From contig JAHBBC010000012.1 in the NCBI GenBank assembly GCA_019915015.1, forward strand, positions 1,657,281 to 1,721,280: DNA of 64,000 nt, given 5' to 3'. Both the position numbers and the translations under genes were made by a program. Position 1 is the stretch's first letter. Every line of letters begins with the position of its first letter. This document shows positions 12,686 through 25,540 of this stretch, piece by piece. Below the pieces are notes generated by a model. The model saw only the letters and a list, made by a program, of their open reading frames with translations, was not told the DNA's origin and made no database searches. Source of the stretch: Auriscalpium vulgare. Its lineage: Eukaryota > Basidiomycota > Agaricomycetes > Russulales > Auriscalpiaceae.

Positions 12686-14515
12686 ATGCCCTCAAAATCA
12701 AAGTCAATATACAGGCGGCCAGATGCTCAACATTTCCAACTGGTGCATCGCTCCCAGCGTGATCCTCTTTTCCACGACCCGGATGCGAGCGAGCATGTTC
12801 TGAAGCCATTCATCCGCGAGAATGACAAGAAGGTGCGTCGATAGCTCTGTGCCTGTGGTTGTGGTCCGGAGAACCAATTTTCCTGTAGGGGAAGTCAAGG
12901 GCGGACCTCGAGCAGCTATTGTCTTCCTCCGATCTTGCTCACGACGCGGAAAGGGCGAATCTCGGCGAGGCCTCCCTCTATGGAGTGTACTACGACGACA
13001 CAGATTACGACTACATGCAACATCTACGCACTGCCGGTGTGCAAGAAGATGGCGTCGACTCTGTGCTCATCCAGGCTCCCGTACGGAAAGCCGCTGCCAA
13101 ATCGAAAGGGACCCAAGGGCTTGCTCTTCGAGACCTCCCGGCCGAAGCCCTTCCTTCCACCACTGAGCTGCCGAGAGATTACGAGAGCCAGGAAGCTGTA
13201 CCAACATCCATAGCCGGCTTTCAGCCCGATCTGGATCCTCATCTACGGCAGGTCCTGGAGGCACTAGAGGACGACGCTTTCGTCGATGATGGACTGGAGG
13301 ATGACTTTTTCGAGGAGCTCATCCACGACGGCGAGCGCGATGGCGACGAGGCCTTTGAATACGAATTCATCGAAGGTGGTATTGTCCAGGGTGAAGGCAA
13401 AGACAAGCCGCCAGAGAGTGAGGACGGATGGGAGGCGCGCTTCGCAGCTTTTCAGAAGCAGCGGGAGGTAGATGAAGATGGGTCGGACGATGAGCATTTC
13501 GTGGGAGATGAAGACGCTGATACTGTCGGGCACCTGCCTGAGTTCTCCGTCGTGGGTGGGAAGAAGAGGCGGAAAGGAGCATCGGACGCCTCAGGCTACA
13601 GTATGAGCAGCTCTTCAATGTTCCGGAATGAGGGTCTCAGAACACTCGATGAGCGTTTCGACAAGGTGCGTCTTCCGAGTCGTTCCGTTCTGCACCTGTG
13701 TCATGAGGTGTCATTTACGATCGCCTGTAGGTTGAGAAAGAGTATATGGAAGACGGAGACGATGATGATGACGCGGACGCGGACGATTCGGACGCTGCGC
13801 CTCAGTTGCTCACCTCCAGAGAGGATTTTGATTCTCTCATGGACGACTTCCTGGACAATTACGAAATTCTAGGTGGCAAGATGAAGCCCTCATTACACGG
13901 CACTGGCCCGGAGAAGCTTCAAGCCCTGAGAGTCGCTATGGGTCAAGACAAGCGGGTGAAGGAGAAAGATAGCGACGAATCGGACGACGACGACGAAGAT
14001 ATCTATGCTGCGCTCGAGAGAGAAGATAAAAGGGACCGCTGGGATGTTGAGACGGTGCTGAGTATGTATTTATCATTGCATGGCAGACGTCCGCCTAATG
14101 GCTCGAAGCCACGCATACAAACCTGGAGAATCATCCTCGTCTCATTCGCGCGCGTCAGAGTCGACCTGTACCCCAAATTCGTTTAGACCGACGGACAGGC
14201 TTACCCTCGGTCTTGAAGGGAGAGGATGCCAACGCTCGTCCGAAGTCTCCTGTGGATGAGGAAGCTTCTGGTCTGTCAATCATTACTCACTCTCGACTCG
14301 TACATCCTCACCTTTCTTTAGATATAGCGCGAGTCACGGTCAGCCGTTCAAGGGAGGAGACGCTCGAGGAGAAGAAGGCCCGCAAGGCTGCGGTGAAAAC
14401 CGAAAAGCAATCGCGTCGTGTCGAGAAGAAGGCAAGCAAGCAACAATACTCAGCGGCGATCAAGCAGCAGACAAAAGTCATAGCAAGCAAGGAGACCAAA
14501 ACGCGCAAGTTGTAG
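12686..14515 (+). CDS. LTV1: LTV1, 40S ribosome assembly factor
   Basis: LTV1 acts in late maturation and nuclear export of the 40S subunit. The start is MPSKSKSIYRRPDAQHFQLV, typical of the family. Five exons fit exactly: 12686-12832, 12889-13665, 13731-14061, 14109-14270 and 14322-14515, giving 536 residues. Key segments are YDDTDYDYMQHLR early in exon 2, a long acidic middle, DDFLDNYEILGGKM, and the diagnostic WDVETVL joined across a 47-bp intron to TNLENHPRLIR. The C-terminal exon is a Lys/Arg/Glu-rich helix. All splice phases agree and no frame breaks are seen. It is convergent with FAB1, whose stop is 141 bp away. Confidence 0.96.
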
Positions 14516-14655
14516 CGCTCACCATTGCAAGCGGTCAGAATTTTGAAGCAGCTGGGATATCGATGTTCATATGCGGGTATAGTACAGTACATGCAGTGGT
14601 AGAAAATGAAAGCGTGAATAGGGTCATTAAAAGTCATGCATATCAAGAAAATCAG

Positions 14656-17600
14656 CTACCAGTCCGGCCACAGTTCTAGTAAGTTGTTGCCGTCTTCCTC
14701 AGGCGCGTCCTTCTGCTTCATCCACCTGTCCGGGACCTTGCTTGCGTGTGAGAATCTGCCGCAAAGCGAAATCGCTTGTTACATACCAGGGGGAAGTAGC
14801 GCTCCATAGCACTAACAAAACGTTGCCGATACTGCTTTGGTGTCACGATTGTCGGCTCGCCCTTGCCAGCACCTCCCAAAAATGCGGACTCTTTTACCCA
14901 GCTCTCCAACTTTTTGTCCCAGGTGTACGTTCGGACATAATCTGTAATGAAAACAGTGATAGGAAGTACACAGCTATGTATACGTGATTGAACATACCGA
15001 CGATGCCGACAACGAGCTCATTGTTTGTGCTGTCCACGCCTACGACCAAGGAGTAGTCCATCACGTTGATGTCCGCCAAGAACTTGCTGTCGTTGTACAG
15101 TGCACCTCGCAAGATGCGCTTAGAATGCTCCCGGAGATAAAAAGGCGCGAGGTGGGCAGCTGATGAGGCGTTAGACCTCGCAGATATCACAGGACGCGTC
15201 ACATACTCTGAACCAGATTTTCGTCTAACAGAACCTCATTCTCCCTACCGGTTGATTGAACATGCCTGCCTCTTGTAGAGCCTTTCAGGTCGTAGATCTG
15301 ATAGGATTACGCCGTCAGGAGATGTGCAGTGAGGGGACAAGTCGCAGGATCTGACCTTCGAAAACCTACGATCGTAGAACAAATTTTCCATGACAATCAA
15401 GTTCATCTGAGTGGACTTCGATCGTCCTGACGACCCCTTGTCCTTACTAGCCTTCCTGAAGGAGATCTTGTAACAGCCGAACACTTTTGCCAAGAGCGTG
15501 GGCCGCTGCAAAATGTCACTCATGTGTGCCTCGGATCGGAAAGATACCACATACATTGGCAGACACTGCGGAAGACATATAATCAAAATATGCGGGGGCA
15601 AAGGTTTCCATTGTTTGAACTTCGGTTCTTGACATCTCTTTGGCAATGAAGCGATCATCTGCAGTACACTGTGAGCTCTTCAATGGGTGATATTATCACA
15701 CTGATGGCATGCCTCGTGTTTTCAAGAAGGCCGACCCAGATTTGCCGCCACTCGCATTCCACTTGACACATCTTGCAAGTGACTCAATCATGCTCTTCTC
15801 GCAGTCGTATGTTCGGCGCAAGGCGTCAAACTGTTCAGGGTAAAGAACGGTACAGCTGATGGTCAGGCCGCCGCTCTCGAATGCTGCGTGTATAATGAGC
15901 ACCATCACGGCAAAGGACTCTCATTGTACTTACTAATGGCCCATGGGAGCTTAGAAGAGGGCACCCGTAGTTCGTCCGTAGGGTTTCCGCCTTCTGAGGC
16001 ATCTACATTCACGACACCCCAAGTGGATGTGGACTCTGCAACAGAACGGTCATCTGGCATGAAAGCCTCACCGCCGTCGGTTAGACGTGGCTCTCTTGCT
16101 TGGCGCTTCTCTGCCCGAGATTTGGCCAACATCTCTCTGTATTGCGAGGAACTGCACAACGTTGTGGTTAGCGCCAATCATCACAATGACACAAAATAAC
16201 TGACCTCAGAGCCAGGGCGATGATTGAGGTGGGCTCATCCGTGCGCACCACCATGGACGAGTCTCGAAAGATGTGTTCGGGATCGGCCATTGGGTCATCG
16301 ACCTCGAGGTCGGCGCGGCGTGGCACTTGTTGCGGCCAAAAGCCAGACAGCGCCTTGAACAAAGAGGTGCGCTCCTGTCCAGGAGGACCAAGATCCAAAT
16401 CAGGAGGGGGCGAGATGGATCCCTTCGTGTCTGAAAGTGTTGCAGGGGACGAAGGAATCGAAGATAATTCTTGGTGTGAGATACCTGGCGAATCAGGCGC
16501 TGTAGACTGACTGTCACTGTCACGGGCGGCGATCGGCGTTGACATAGATGGCTGAAGTGTTGTGACTGCTTCTTCACGGACTTCTTCGACTGTCACCTTC
16601 GGCAGCGTAGTCGACGCCTCGGGAGACGGCTTGTCCGAAGACTTGCGCGTATCGTCTTCGTCTCCACCTTCATCATCGGCCTCGCTCGAGGAATCCGAGG
16701 ATTCAGATTCGTCTTTGATGGCATCCTTGACACTATCCAGAATCTCGACCTTGGCCCGAGCAGATGCTACGGGTCGGGCGCGACGACCTCTGATGACGGC
16801 ATAGCGACGATTGGCACGCTCAGTGTCCTTATTGATACGCTCAAAATGTTTCGCGATATTGGACACTTTGCTTCCAGGAGGTACAGCTCCACGTCGCAAC
16901 TGCTTCGGGACGGTGGCAGACGTGACGCGCATGGACGTCTTGTCTTTACCCGCGGTGCGACCGGATCTGAACACGCTAGGATTACGATCCGGAGCAATCG
17001 ACCCATAGGCCTTCGGTGGAGGGCTAGTTCGACCGGCTTTGATTGTCGATTCCGAGCTCAACGTAGTCAGTGGAGGCCGCTTCTCCGGGGAAGGCTGACG
17101 TGAGGGTTCCTTAGAGTCGAATGAGGAGCCAATAGGACCAGGGATGCGGCTAGAGTGCGATGCAGCACGAGCAGGTCTGCGTGTCAGATACTTCGAAGCA
17201 ACATTGGCTGCGTAGCCTTGTTCGAAATCTGACGTAGAAGGCCTCCTGGGAGGAGCGCGCTTGGTTCGCGTTCGGTTTGGCATGCGAGGCGCCGGGAATG
17301 GCCCCGAGAACTCCTGGTCGCTTTCAACGGAGTCTATCTGAGGGGACATTGCGGTCTTGGCAAGTTCTTCGACGCCTTGTGATGGCAGGAACTCTTGATA
17401 CTTCTTGACCAACTCGGCTACACTCGGGTGTTGAGCTGGGCGTCGGGGCAGCCGTGAGCCGGGCTTGACACTACGAGTTGGCTTACGCGGCTCCTGTGCA
17501 AGCTCAGTACACACAAACTCGACCCATACAGATAAACTTACTGGTTTCGAGTGGTTAGCCTCGCTGCCCGACATTGCAGCATCGAGCCTCGACGCTCCGA

Positions 17601-20600
17601 TGGTAGAGTCACTCTCGGGATCGGACGTTTTCGTCGGAGCCAATTGTCGATCTTCGCTCTCGTTTGCTTCGCCTATGGCTGGAGGTATATCGGAAGTGAC
17701 ATCGCGTGGACGAGTCGCACGAGAACCTTCGGGGAGGCCCTCTGACTCAGACGCCTCCGAGGCAGAGGAGGTGAAAGAATCGCCAGTCACTCGGCGCATA
17801 ACGGATGGGGGAAGAGATTCTTCGGCCTCAGAGACGCTTGAAGAAGGAGCCGGATTGTCGTAGGCACCAGACAAGTCATATCTCCTCGGCCACATTGCGC
17901 GCATGGTCCCGAACGCCGACGATCTGCGCCCATTCTTGTCGACGATGGGACCCTTGGGTTTGGGCAGTTTGTCAAAGTCCGCCTGCCATGCCACGATCTT
18001 GTCCTGGAGATACGAGCGAACTTGGTTGAGAGCCAGCGTGTCCGTGGGAGTGGAATCCCTGTAGATGTGATTGATTATGCGTCCAACTTCTACCCTCTCC
18101 GTTTCGGCACGAGTGATGAGCAGATTTATTTCGACAGTTAGTTTAGCGTCGGATTCTTCGTCTCCTGTTGCTGCATCAATGTTAATCAACCGGAGGTCGT
18201 CTACAAGAGCGCTATACCAGACAGAATTGCGTTGCGTGAGGCGCTCGTAATCCGCATTCTTCAGAACCAGCTGGGTCTCCGGACGAACGCGAATGCGCAT
18301 TGGAGGGTAAACGATCTCGTGCAACACAATTGGATCTGCCTGGAAGCGGACGGTGAAACCCCTGGTCGCGAAGTACCGCATGTGGTGCTGATAGATATTG
18401 TGTTCGCAGCCAGCGCCTTGGACCAATTGCACCTCTGCGGGGTAGAAGTGCAGCTCGAGGAACTTGGCAAATGAGTAGCGCTGCATCTCTTCAGAGACTG
18501 GGATGAAAGGCGTCGCCGAACCGCATACACGGCAAGCGCTCCAGGTCGTGATGAGCTCAGGAGCGGGATACGGTCCGCGACCCACAATCTCGCCGTTCCA
18601 TGCCTCGACGGCAACGAAAAGACGCGTCTCGTTGTGTACAAAGACCTTGCAGTGTCGCGACAAAGGCTGTGTGCAACCCTTCCCGGTACAAATGGGCTGC
18701 TTGGGGTCCCGAATCCACGCCATGACATCCGCAATCGAACCCTCGATGAACTGGCCTAGAGTGCAGTCGTTCTCGCCATAGTATGTGATGTACCGAAGGC
18801 TAGGAGAGAAGCAAGCAGCATTGAGGCCGTACTCGCCGATAGGCAAAGTGAATTCCCAGAGGCTGATCGATTGGTATTTCTCGATGTTGAAGTCATCTGG
18901 GTTCTTGCGCAGGTACCACTCCCAGACGCGCTGCTGCTCTTGATGCTGCCATTTCACGAGACTGAGCTGACTCTCCAGCGCGATGTCTTCGACCGTCTTG
19001 AGCACAGCTGGCGTTTCCTCCGCAGGAGTGTGAAGCAACATGGGTCCTGGGGAGTTCATGACAGAGCCGAATAAAGTGGGCTGGGTGGACGGTCCAACGT
19101 AGTCAAAGTAACCGGGCTCATCTGGGCGAGCCGAAGGGGTAACGGGATCTTCAAGGGGCGTCTTCGGCAGCGAGGGCACTGCGAGCAGCTCAATTTGCGC
19201 ACTGATGTCCTCGCTCTCGAAGGTCGTGGGCGTAGGCGTCGGTGATACATCCAACGATTGCGCAATCGCGGGTTGCTTCTCCTCTCGCTGAACAACTTCA
19301 TCTTCCCACGCTCGTTTGACACGAATGAGCTCGTCGTCCAGCTCCTTCATGCGCCGGATGGGGTATGGTGGAAGAAAACGCAAAGTGGCGGAGACGGAGA
19401 TGAAGGTAGACAGGTATGGCTCCAGCGAGTTTTGAATGCGGCGCGATAAACGTAGCTGCTCCGCGTCTTCGTCCGGGAGGTCCGCCTCATTTGGTCCGGG
19501 GGATGGAGCTACAGATGACACCGGGGCTGTCTCCACAGGCGGCGGAGAAGCGACTCGGGGAGTAGTGGGAGATAGTGGGAGGGTGAGAGGAATAGAACCC
19601 GTGGCGATGTTCGAATGGAAGCCATACGACACTGGAACTGCATCTGCACTCAACGCCGGCAACGAGATCACCGAGTCCTTCCACAAATGCGTCTCTAGCT
19701 TCAAGCTGCGCACGATGAACGTCAGAAATCGGGTGACTTTCTTGACACGCCGGAGTGTCTCTAGGTTACCTCCCCTCAAGAGGATCGTGCACCCCATTTC
19801 TCGATAACAGCCTTCAAACCGCATATATGTCTTGCGACGTCCCGGGATCAGAGGGTGGTCGAAGGTTTGTATGCGATACTTCCCACAGTGGCCCAGGCGT
19901 GGCTCTAATGCCAATTTGTCCATCGACGAAAACACGTCGCCTTGAATCATGCGAGCGACGAATTGGATTGCAGAAGGTTTAACTGTGCGCGCGACTGCAA
20001 TGTTGTGTTTGGCGAGCGCATCCAGAGCCAGTCGGGAGACGGACTTCTCCACGAGAACCACATGGGGCCGCAAGGCTGCGATTCGGCTGGCCAGGTTCCC
20101 TAGGTACTCCTTCTCCTGTCGAACGATCTGCCCAAAATGCATGTATTGGCCTTCCACTCGACTGAACTCCAGCGGGAAGGTGACAAGCATGACTCGGGGA
20201 TTGCGCTGGTTACGGGACATGGACTTATGCGCAACGTTTTTGGTGATGACGGCCCCGTCCACGTATTCAGAGTCCTTCGGTGAGCCACCCGGAATTTTCT
20301 TGATCTTGACGTAGCGGCGGACGTCCATTTCGGGGCCCTGCCGATGCGGATGGGCCGTGAAAGTGAGCTCTCGGGCAATTCGAAGAGCCATCTTGAGTAG
20401 AGTTTCCTCCCACTCAGGTAAGTTGGGTATGTCCTCCTTCGTCAACATCTGCCGCAACATTAATCGCAGGTGAAACATAGACAGCATGTTCAGTTCCTGG
20501 GCGTAGCTGAGCAGATATAAGTAGACGCGCTTCATACTCAGGTCCTGACACTTACGCAGTGCTCTCTCGTCGTGTGCGCCACCCTGGTTCGCCTATCATC

Positions 20601-22129
20601 AAGTCTGTGAGCCTACTTTGCACGCGACTCCGGATGAAGGGCGTTGACGCGTCAAAGTCCGCATATGACTCGTATCGAGACCTTGCAAGACCGTGTGGAC
20701 CCGGACTGTCAGCGTAGTCTGGCGAGCTCATGGGAAACTGAATGGAGCTCGTGGCACCTTCACCTGGAGGAGCGTCAGGGAAGTCTATGGGCGTCTTTGA
20801 TCCAGGCCCGATCGGGGAGTTATCGTGCGAGTACGAATTTGGCAGAGTATCGGGGTCTTCGTCAACGAGACCACGTCGGAACGGCGCTATGACTTTTCGA
20901 GGGAGCAGTCCCCAAGGATCGCCCTGAAGGAGATTATCGGGAGGTGTGATGGGGCGTGAGCCAAAACCGCTTTCGTCTGAGCCCGAGATTGGGCGGTTCG
21001 TCTCAGCGATAGAGAACAAGTTGAAGGGTTCATCCGTGCGGCCAAACAGCTGAGAGGCTGCAAAGGGTGACTGAGGATGTCGTCCAAGCCCGAAGGGAAT
21101 AGAATCCGACCCTAGCTGATGAGCTGCAAAGGGAGATGCCGAGCTGGAGACAACGGAGCGGTGGTCATCTTCGTCATCTTCGTCGACCTTGGCCAATTTG
21201 TCCAAGCACAGGTTGCAAACCCGGACTGGTCCGTCATAGCCAAACCTGACACCTTTGATGATATTGGAGGCGCATCGAGAACAGAATATTTGACCTGCGC
21301 GGCGCTTTAGGTTCATTATGCTGAGAGGTGGTCCAGGTCACGACAAACCGCATATTCGACAGTGATGCTTTCGACGCCAGGTAGTGAAAACACTCTTGCA
21401 GTCGTAGCACTCCTTGCAGTTCTCGTCATCCATCCAATAGTCGCGAGACAGACCTGCGATATTTTATGAGACACGCAATCAGTAACTTAGTTATAGCGCA
21501 CCTTCTCCCCGTAACCGTCTGATGACTTTCGACACTGAGGCCGACCTCTTGACTGGATTGGCAACACTGACTGTCGTACGTATACTTCTAGCGTCATCTT
21601 GGATGGAGAATCCTGGGATCGTCGTGCCGTACATTCCGCCATCATGAAGGTCAGGCAGTGGTGAGTTGATAAACGCGCCTCGGGACGGCGGTCTATCATA
21701 GTCTGCGTTGAAGGACGGGGCCTCGGAGACCACCGGGGTGAGCGAGACGAGGGGAGGTGCGACATTGGTGGGGACGAGGGCGAAAGGTCGTTCTGTTGAG
21801 TTTCGCGAGGCTTCGCCTGACAAGGTGCCCTGTATTACCGCGTTGGAGGGTCGTTTGCGTTCATCGGCTGGGCCGTTGGTGGCTGTGGTGGTGGTGGAGC
21901 CTCCAGATCCTGTCGACACTGCGGAAGATAGAGGAGCGGTGAACGTATTCTTGACCTTTGATAACAGGGATGATACAAGTGCATATGAGGATTGGTCATT
22001 TTCATCCTCTTCGGAGAACGGGTTGAAAGATGTGAGGCTAGCTACATCCTCGGTCAACCTAGTGTTACTCTGGGACGCAGTCGATGGGCCAGATGAACCG
22101 GGCGTCGGGGAATATGGATACGAGTCCAT
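14656..22129 (-). CDS. FAB1: FAB1, phosphatidylinositol-3-phosphate 5-kinase
   Basis: FAB1 (PIKfyve) makes PI(3,5)P2 on vacuole and endosome membranes. The protein starts [14 protein letters not shown] and has a disordered N-terminus. A complete FYVE finger lies near 21460-21190: [18 protein letters not shown], then FCSRCASN and RVCNLC. A chaperonin-like CCT domain follows (about 20400-19800, including [19 protein letters not shown] and GCTILLRGG), then a Cys-rich linker ([17 protein letters not shown]). A C-terminal PIPK kinase has RFIAKEM as the ATP-binding lysine region, [22 protein letters not shown], and an activation loop beginning [17 protein letters not shown] 4.4-kb exon spans 16168-20535. 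I estimate about 2,300 residues, normal for Fab1. All catalytic motifs are present, so it should be active. It is divergent from CSN2. Confidence 0.97.
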
Positions 22130-22659
22130 GTCAAGCTTTTGACATCAAGGCGGATGGGAGACGAGGAAGAGGAGCATGGAGTGCTGGGGCCGGCAAGATT
22201 CAGAAGTGGTGGAGGGCTTCGGAGACGCGACTCAGCGTCAGCGCTGACTAAGCCGTTTTATGAGCCGCAAGCTCTAGTGCTCTTGAAATTGGTCTCCCTA
22301 TGATAGGGCGTGCGTTTTATTCAAAGACATGGGATGAGAGCTGGCGGTCTGAGAGTGTAGTACTTATGCGTAGCGAACTTGAAGCTAGCTGCCAACCTCT
22401 GCCAACTTGTCACAGACGCGCGTCCTCGAACGCGTTAAAGCTTGCGGCACGTGCCTCTACGTCTTCGACCCGTCCTTTACAAGTTCCTCTTGAGCGCGCT
22501 CTTCGAAACCGAAGGCAACGAACGTTAACCTCAGAGGACCCGGCAGGCATCCCTTGAAGCTTGATCGGCTCTTCGCCACTGCGCCACACGCGAAGGCCTT
22601 CCGTGCTCCTGACCCCCCCCCCCCCATCGACCCCTTCTATAACCCGATTGTAGTCCACC
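22130..22659. promoter_or_regulatory. divergent promoter of FAB1 and CSN2
   Basis: This 530-bp spacer lies between opposite starts. It contains a run of about 13 cytosines just before 22626, and nothing else I recognise. Confidence 0.6.
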
Positions 22660-24679
22660 ATGGATGACGACGATGCCGATTACATGCAAGGTAGCGATGA
22701 CGAGGTACGCGATCTTTCCTTATCCCGTGCAGTTGCCGATATCACCTCACCTCCTAGGATTATGGCTTTGACTACTCGGATGGCGAGGATGGAGATGAGT
22801 CCGGTTCCGCTGACGTCGAGAACATGTACTACACCGCGAAGTGTACGAGTCAACGGGGCTTTTTGGTTCGGTCACTGGAGCTAACCTGAGAGCACAGCGA
22901 AGAAAGAGGATGACCCTGAGCAAGCGCTGAAAGAGTTTGCGGCAATCGTTGCACAGGATACCGAGAAGGGTGACTGGTACGTGTCAGGTCGTCCCCGTTG
23001 ATGGTCTATAACTCTCATATGGCCGTTTAGGAGCTTCAAGGCGCTCAAGCAATCCACGAAACTTCTTTACCTCCATCTGCGCCGACCGACAGACGCGCTC
23101 AAGACCTACACGGAATTGCTGACCTACACAAAGTCGGCGGTGACTCGAAACTATGCCGAAAAGACAATCAATGGCATTCTTGACTACGTCGGTGGTGGGA
23201 AGGGCGGCCCCGTGGAGGTGGAGGTGCTCGAGAAGTTCTATCAGGTCACGAAAGACGCTCTGGTCGAGGCCAAGAATGATGTAAGTGGTCCTTGATCATG
23301 ACACCCTGCACAGAGTTTAACACATATCGCAGCGTCTCTCAGTGAAGACAAATCTCAAGTTGGCAAAATTGTGGCTCGATCGGAAGGAGTACGGTCGCCT
23401 GTCGAAGGCAAGTCAGTCCGATTCCCCCTTAGTTTGGAGTCTCACCTCTCTGTGTATTCAGCTAATCCGCGAGCTCTATGTGGCGACGGGAAGCGGAGGG
23501 GACAGCGATGATCAGTCGCAGAAGGGCACACAACTGCTCGAGATTTACGCCCTGGAAATCCAGATGCACAATGAGACTCGCAATATCACCAAGTTGAAGG
23601 TATGCGCGCTGAAAACACATTCCGTGTGTAGGGCAATTCATCAACTTTCGCAGGAAATATACAACGCTTCCAATAGCGTGCGCTCTGCGATCCCTCATCC
23701 ACGCATCATGGGTATCATCAAAGAATGCGGTGGCAAGATGTGGATGGGCGAGCGTGAGTTCCCAAGGTGTTTTGAATCGTAGCTTCTGACCGTGTGCGAA
23801 AAGGTCAATGGAATCGCGCCAGCGAGGACTTTTTTGAATCGTTCCGCAATTATGACGAAGCTGGTTCACCCCAACGCATCCAAGTTCTCAAATATCTCGT
23901 CCTCGCAAATATGTTGACAGGCAGCGAAGTCAATCCGTTCGACAGTCAAGAGACCAAGCCGTCAGTCCTTAAAGCTTCTTCTACGTAGCGGTATAGGCCT
24001 GACATAGGCCTCCAGATACAAGAGCGATCCGCAAATTAAGGCCATGACAGATCTCGTAGATGCCTATCAACGGCGTGAGGTGCACGCTGCAGAGAAGATC
24101 TTACGAGGTCGGTGGGACGTCCGAGACGAATAAGCTATATCTAAACAAGGAGCACAGACAACCGATCAACGATCATGGACGACGCCTTCATTCGCTCTTA
24201 CACCGGCGAGCTGCTTCGCAGCTTGCGTACGCAGTATCTCATTGACCTTATCAAGCCCTATACCCGACTGGAACTTTCGTTCTTAGCCAAGGTACGTTGC
24301 TGAATATATCGCGTGCCAGTCAAATTTTTCATGTTGTCACAAAACAGCAATTGAACGTAGACACTGACGAAGTGGAGGTGCTTCTGATTGAGCTCATCCT
24401 CGAGGGTAAAGTAGAGGGTAAGATCGACCAAGTCGCTATGCGTTTGGAACTGGATAAGAAGTGCGTCTTCGTTACAAGGCCTTTTAGGCTGCGACTAACA
24501 AAGATCGCAGACAAAGTCTAGAGAAGAAGCGGTACGCCGCACTTGACAAATGGACGGATGCGTTGGAGTCAGTGCATACCTCTGTCGTTGCCAAAAACCC
24601 TGGCGGTGGGGGTATGGCTCGGGGTGGTGTCGACTTTCCCGATACGTTTGGATATCCGGACGTGAAAGATCGTTTCTAA
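22660..24679 (+). CDS. CSN2: COP9 signalosome subunit 2
   Basis: CSN2 is the scaffold subunit of the COP9 signalosome, which removes NEDD8 from cullins; it is the subunit that contacts the cullin-RBX1 arm. It begins with an acidic stretch [20 protein letters not shown] and the conserved YYTAK, followed by [15 protein letters not shown]-like helices follow ([85 protein letters not shown]). A PCI domain is last ([40 protein letters not shown]). The end is [15 protein letters not shown] and then DVKDRF before TAA at 24677-24679. There are about ten short introns, and the length of roughly 490 residues fits the family. A COP9 complex is expected in this fungus. Confidence 0.95.
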
Positions 24680-24848
24680 CTTCCACCATCCCCTGCTGTT
24701 CTTGCCATCGCTGTCGCGCCATCCATGTCATTACTGTATTATAAGCAAGTGAATGTTGTGAATATGTGGCTTGTAAGCAGTGTTTGAAAAGGTATAAGAG
24801 AGTCTTCTACGTGTCATCAGCGCGAGTCTTCACAGACAGATTATATGC

Positions 24849-25418
24849 TCACCATGAAGCCGACGGACGGACGATGGGCTTCCACTCGTACTTCCAGCCA
24901 TCGCGCGATGGTGTGTCTGTCGGCACCCGGAGCTCCCTGGGGAACAGACCTGGCGGCCGCGCCTCCAACGCCTTCCTCTCGACGCCCCGCAATGTCTTCG
25001 CCATCGCCACCTCCTCCTGACTCCGCACGCGCGGGTCCTCCGGTCTGTTCGCTTCCCGGAACAAGTGCGGGTCAATCTTCTCGAGCTCGTCCATCGCCCG
25101 GCGCATGCACTCATACTTCATCGCCAGCTCGGCCTCCCGCTTGCGCCGCACGTGGCGCAGGTGCAGGAGCCACGCGCGCTCTATGGTCTCGTGGGCCTGC
25201 TTCGAGGGCACAGCCCTCTGGAGGGCGCGACTGACGTCGGGGCGCCAGGTGCCGGTCGGTGTAGGTTTGTTGCGCACGTTGGGTGGATAGAGGGTACGGC
25301 GGAGGATTTCTTTGACGGGGTCCGCGGATCCTTCGCGCCTGCCGGCATGACGCACGGACGTTTGAGCGATGCGCAGGGGGAACTGCGCGTGGCGCGCGGT
25401 GAATATAGACGAGGACAT
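24849..25418 (-). CDS. MRPL28: mitochondrial large-subunit ribosomal protein mL40
   Basis: This is the fungal mL40 (yeast Mrpl28) protein of the mitochondrial 54S subunit. I chose the ATG at 25418: it opens a basic, acid-free presequence (MSSSIFTARHAQFPLRIAQT) and leaves a promoter to the divergent neighbour; an in-frame ATG at 25523 would extend 35 residues into that promoter. Diagnostic segments are DPVKEILRRTLYPPN, ALQRAVPSKQAHETIERAW and KREAELAMKYECMRRAMDEL. It is intronless, with 189 residues. The start codon choice is inference. Confidence 0.88.
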   Translation of the reverse strand: MSSSIFTARHAQFPLRIAQTSVRHAGRREGSADPVKEILRRTLYPPNVRNKPTPTGTWRPDVSRALQRAVPSKQAHETIERAWLLHLRHVRRKREAELAMKYECMRRAMDELEKIDPHLFREANRPEDPRVRSQEEVAMAKTLRGVERKALEARPPGLFPRELRVPTDTPSRDGWKYEWKPIVRPSASW

Positions 25419-25540
25419 GAAGGGCGAGTGCGGTGAGGCGAGAAAGCGAAGTAAACGACTCGGAACGCTGCACGTGAAGTGCCGGCGCCTAAGTGGTGGC
25501 AGACACGTCGCAGCATTGCTCACTCTCAGCTAACCTCAAT
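25419..25540. promoter_or_regulatory. short bidirectional promoter for two mitoribosomal genes
   Basis: Only 122 bp separate the ATG codons of mL40 (-) and uL1m (+), so both 5' untranslated regions and the promoter must lie within it. Two partners of the same 54S particle therefore share one control region. No TATA box is visible. Confidence 0.65.
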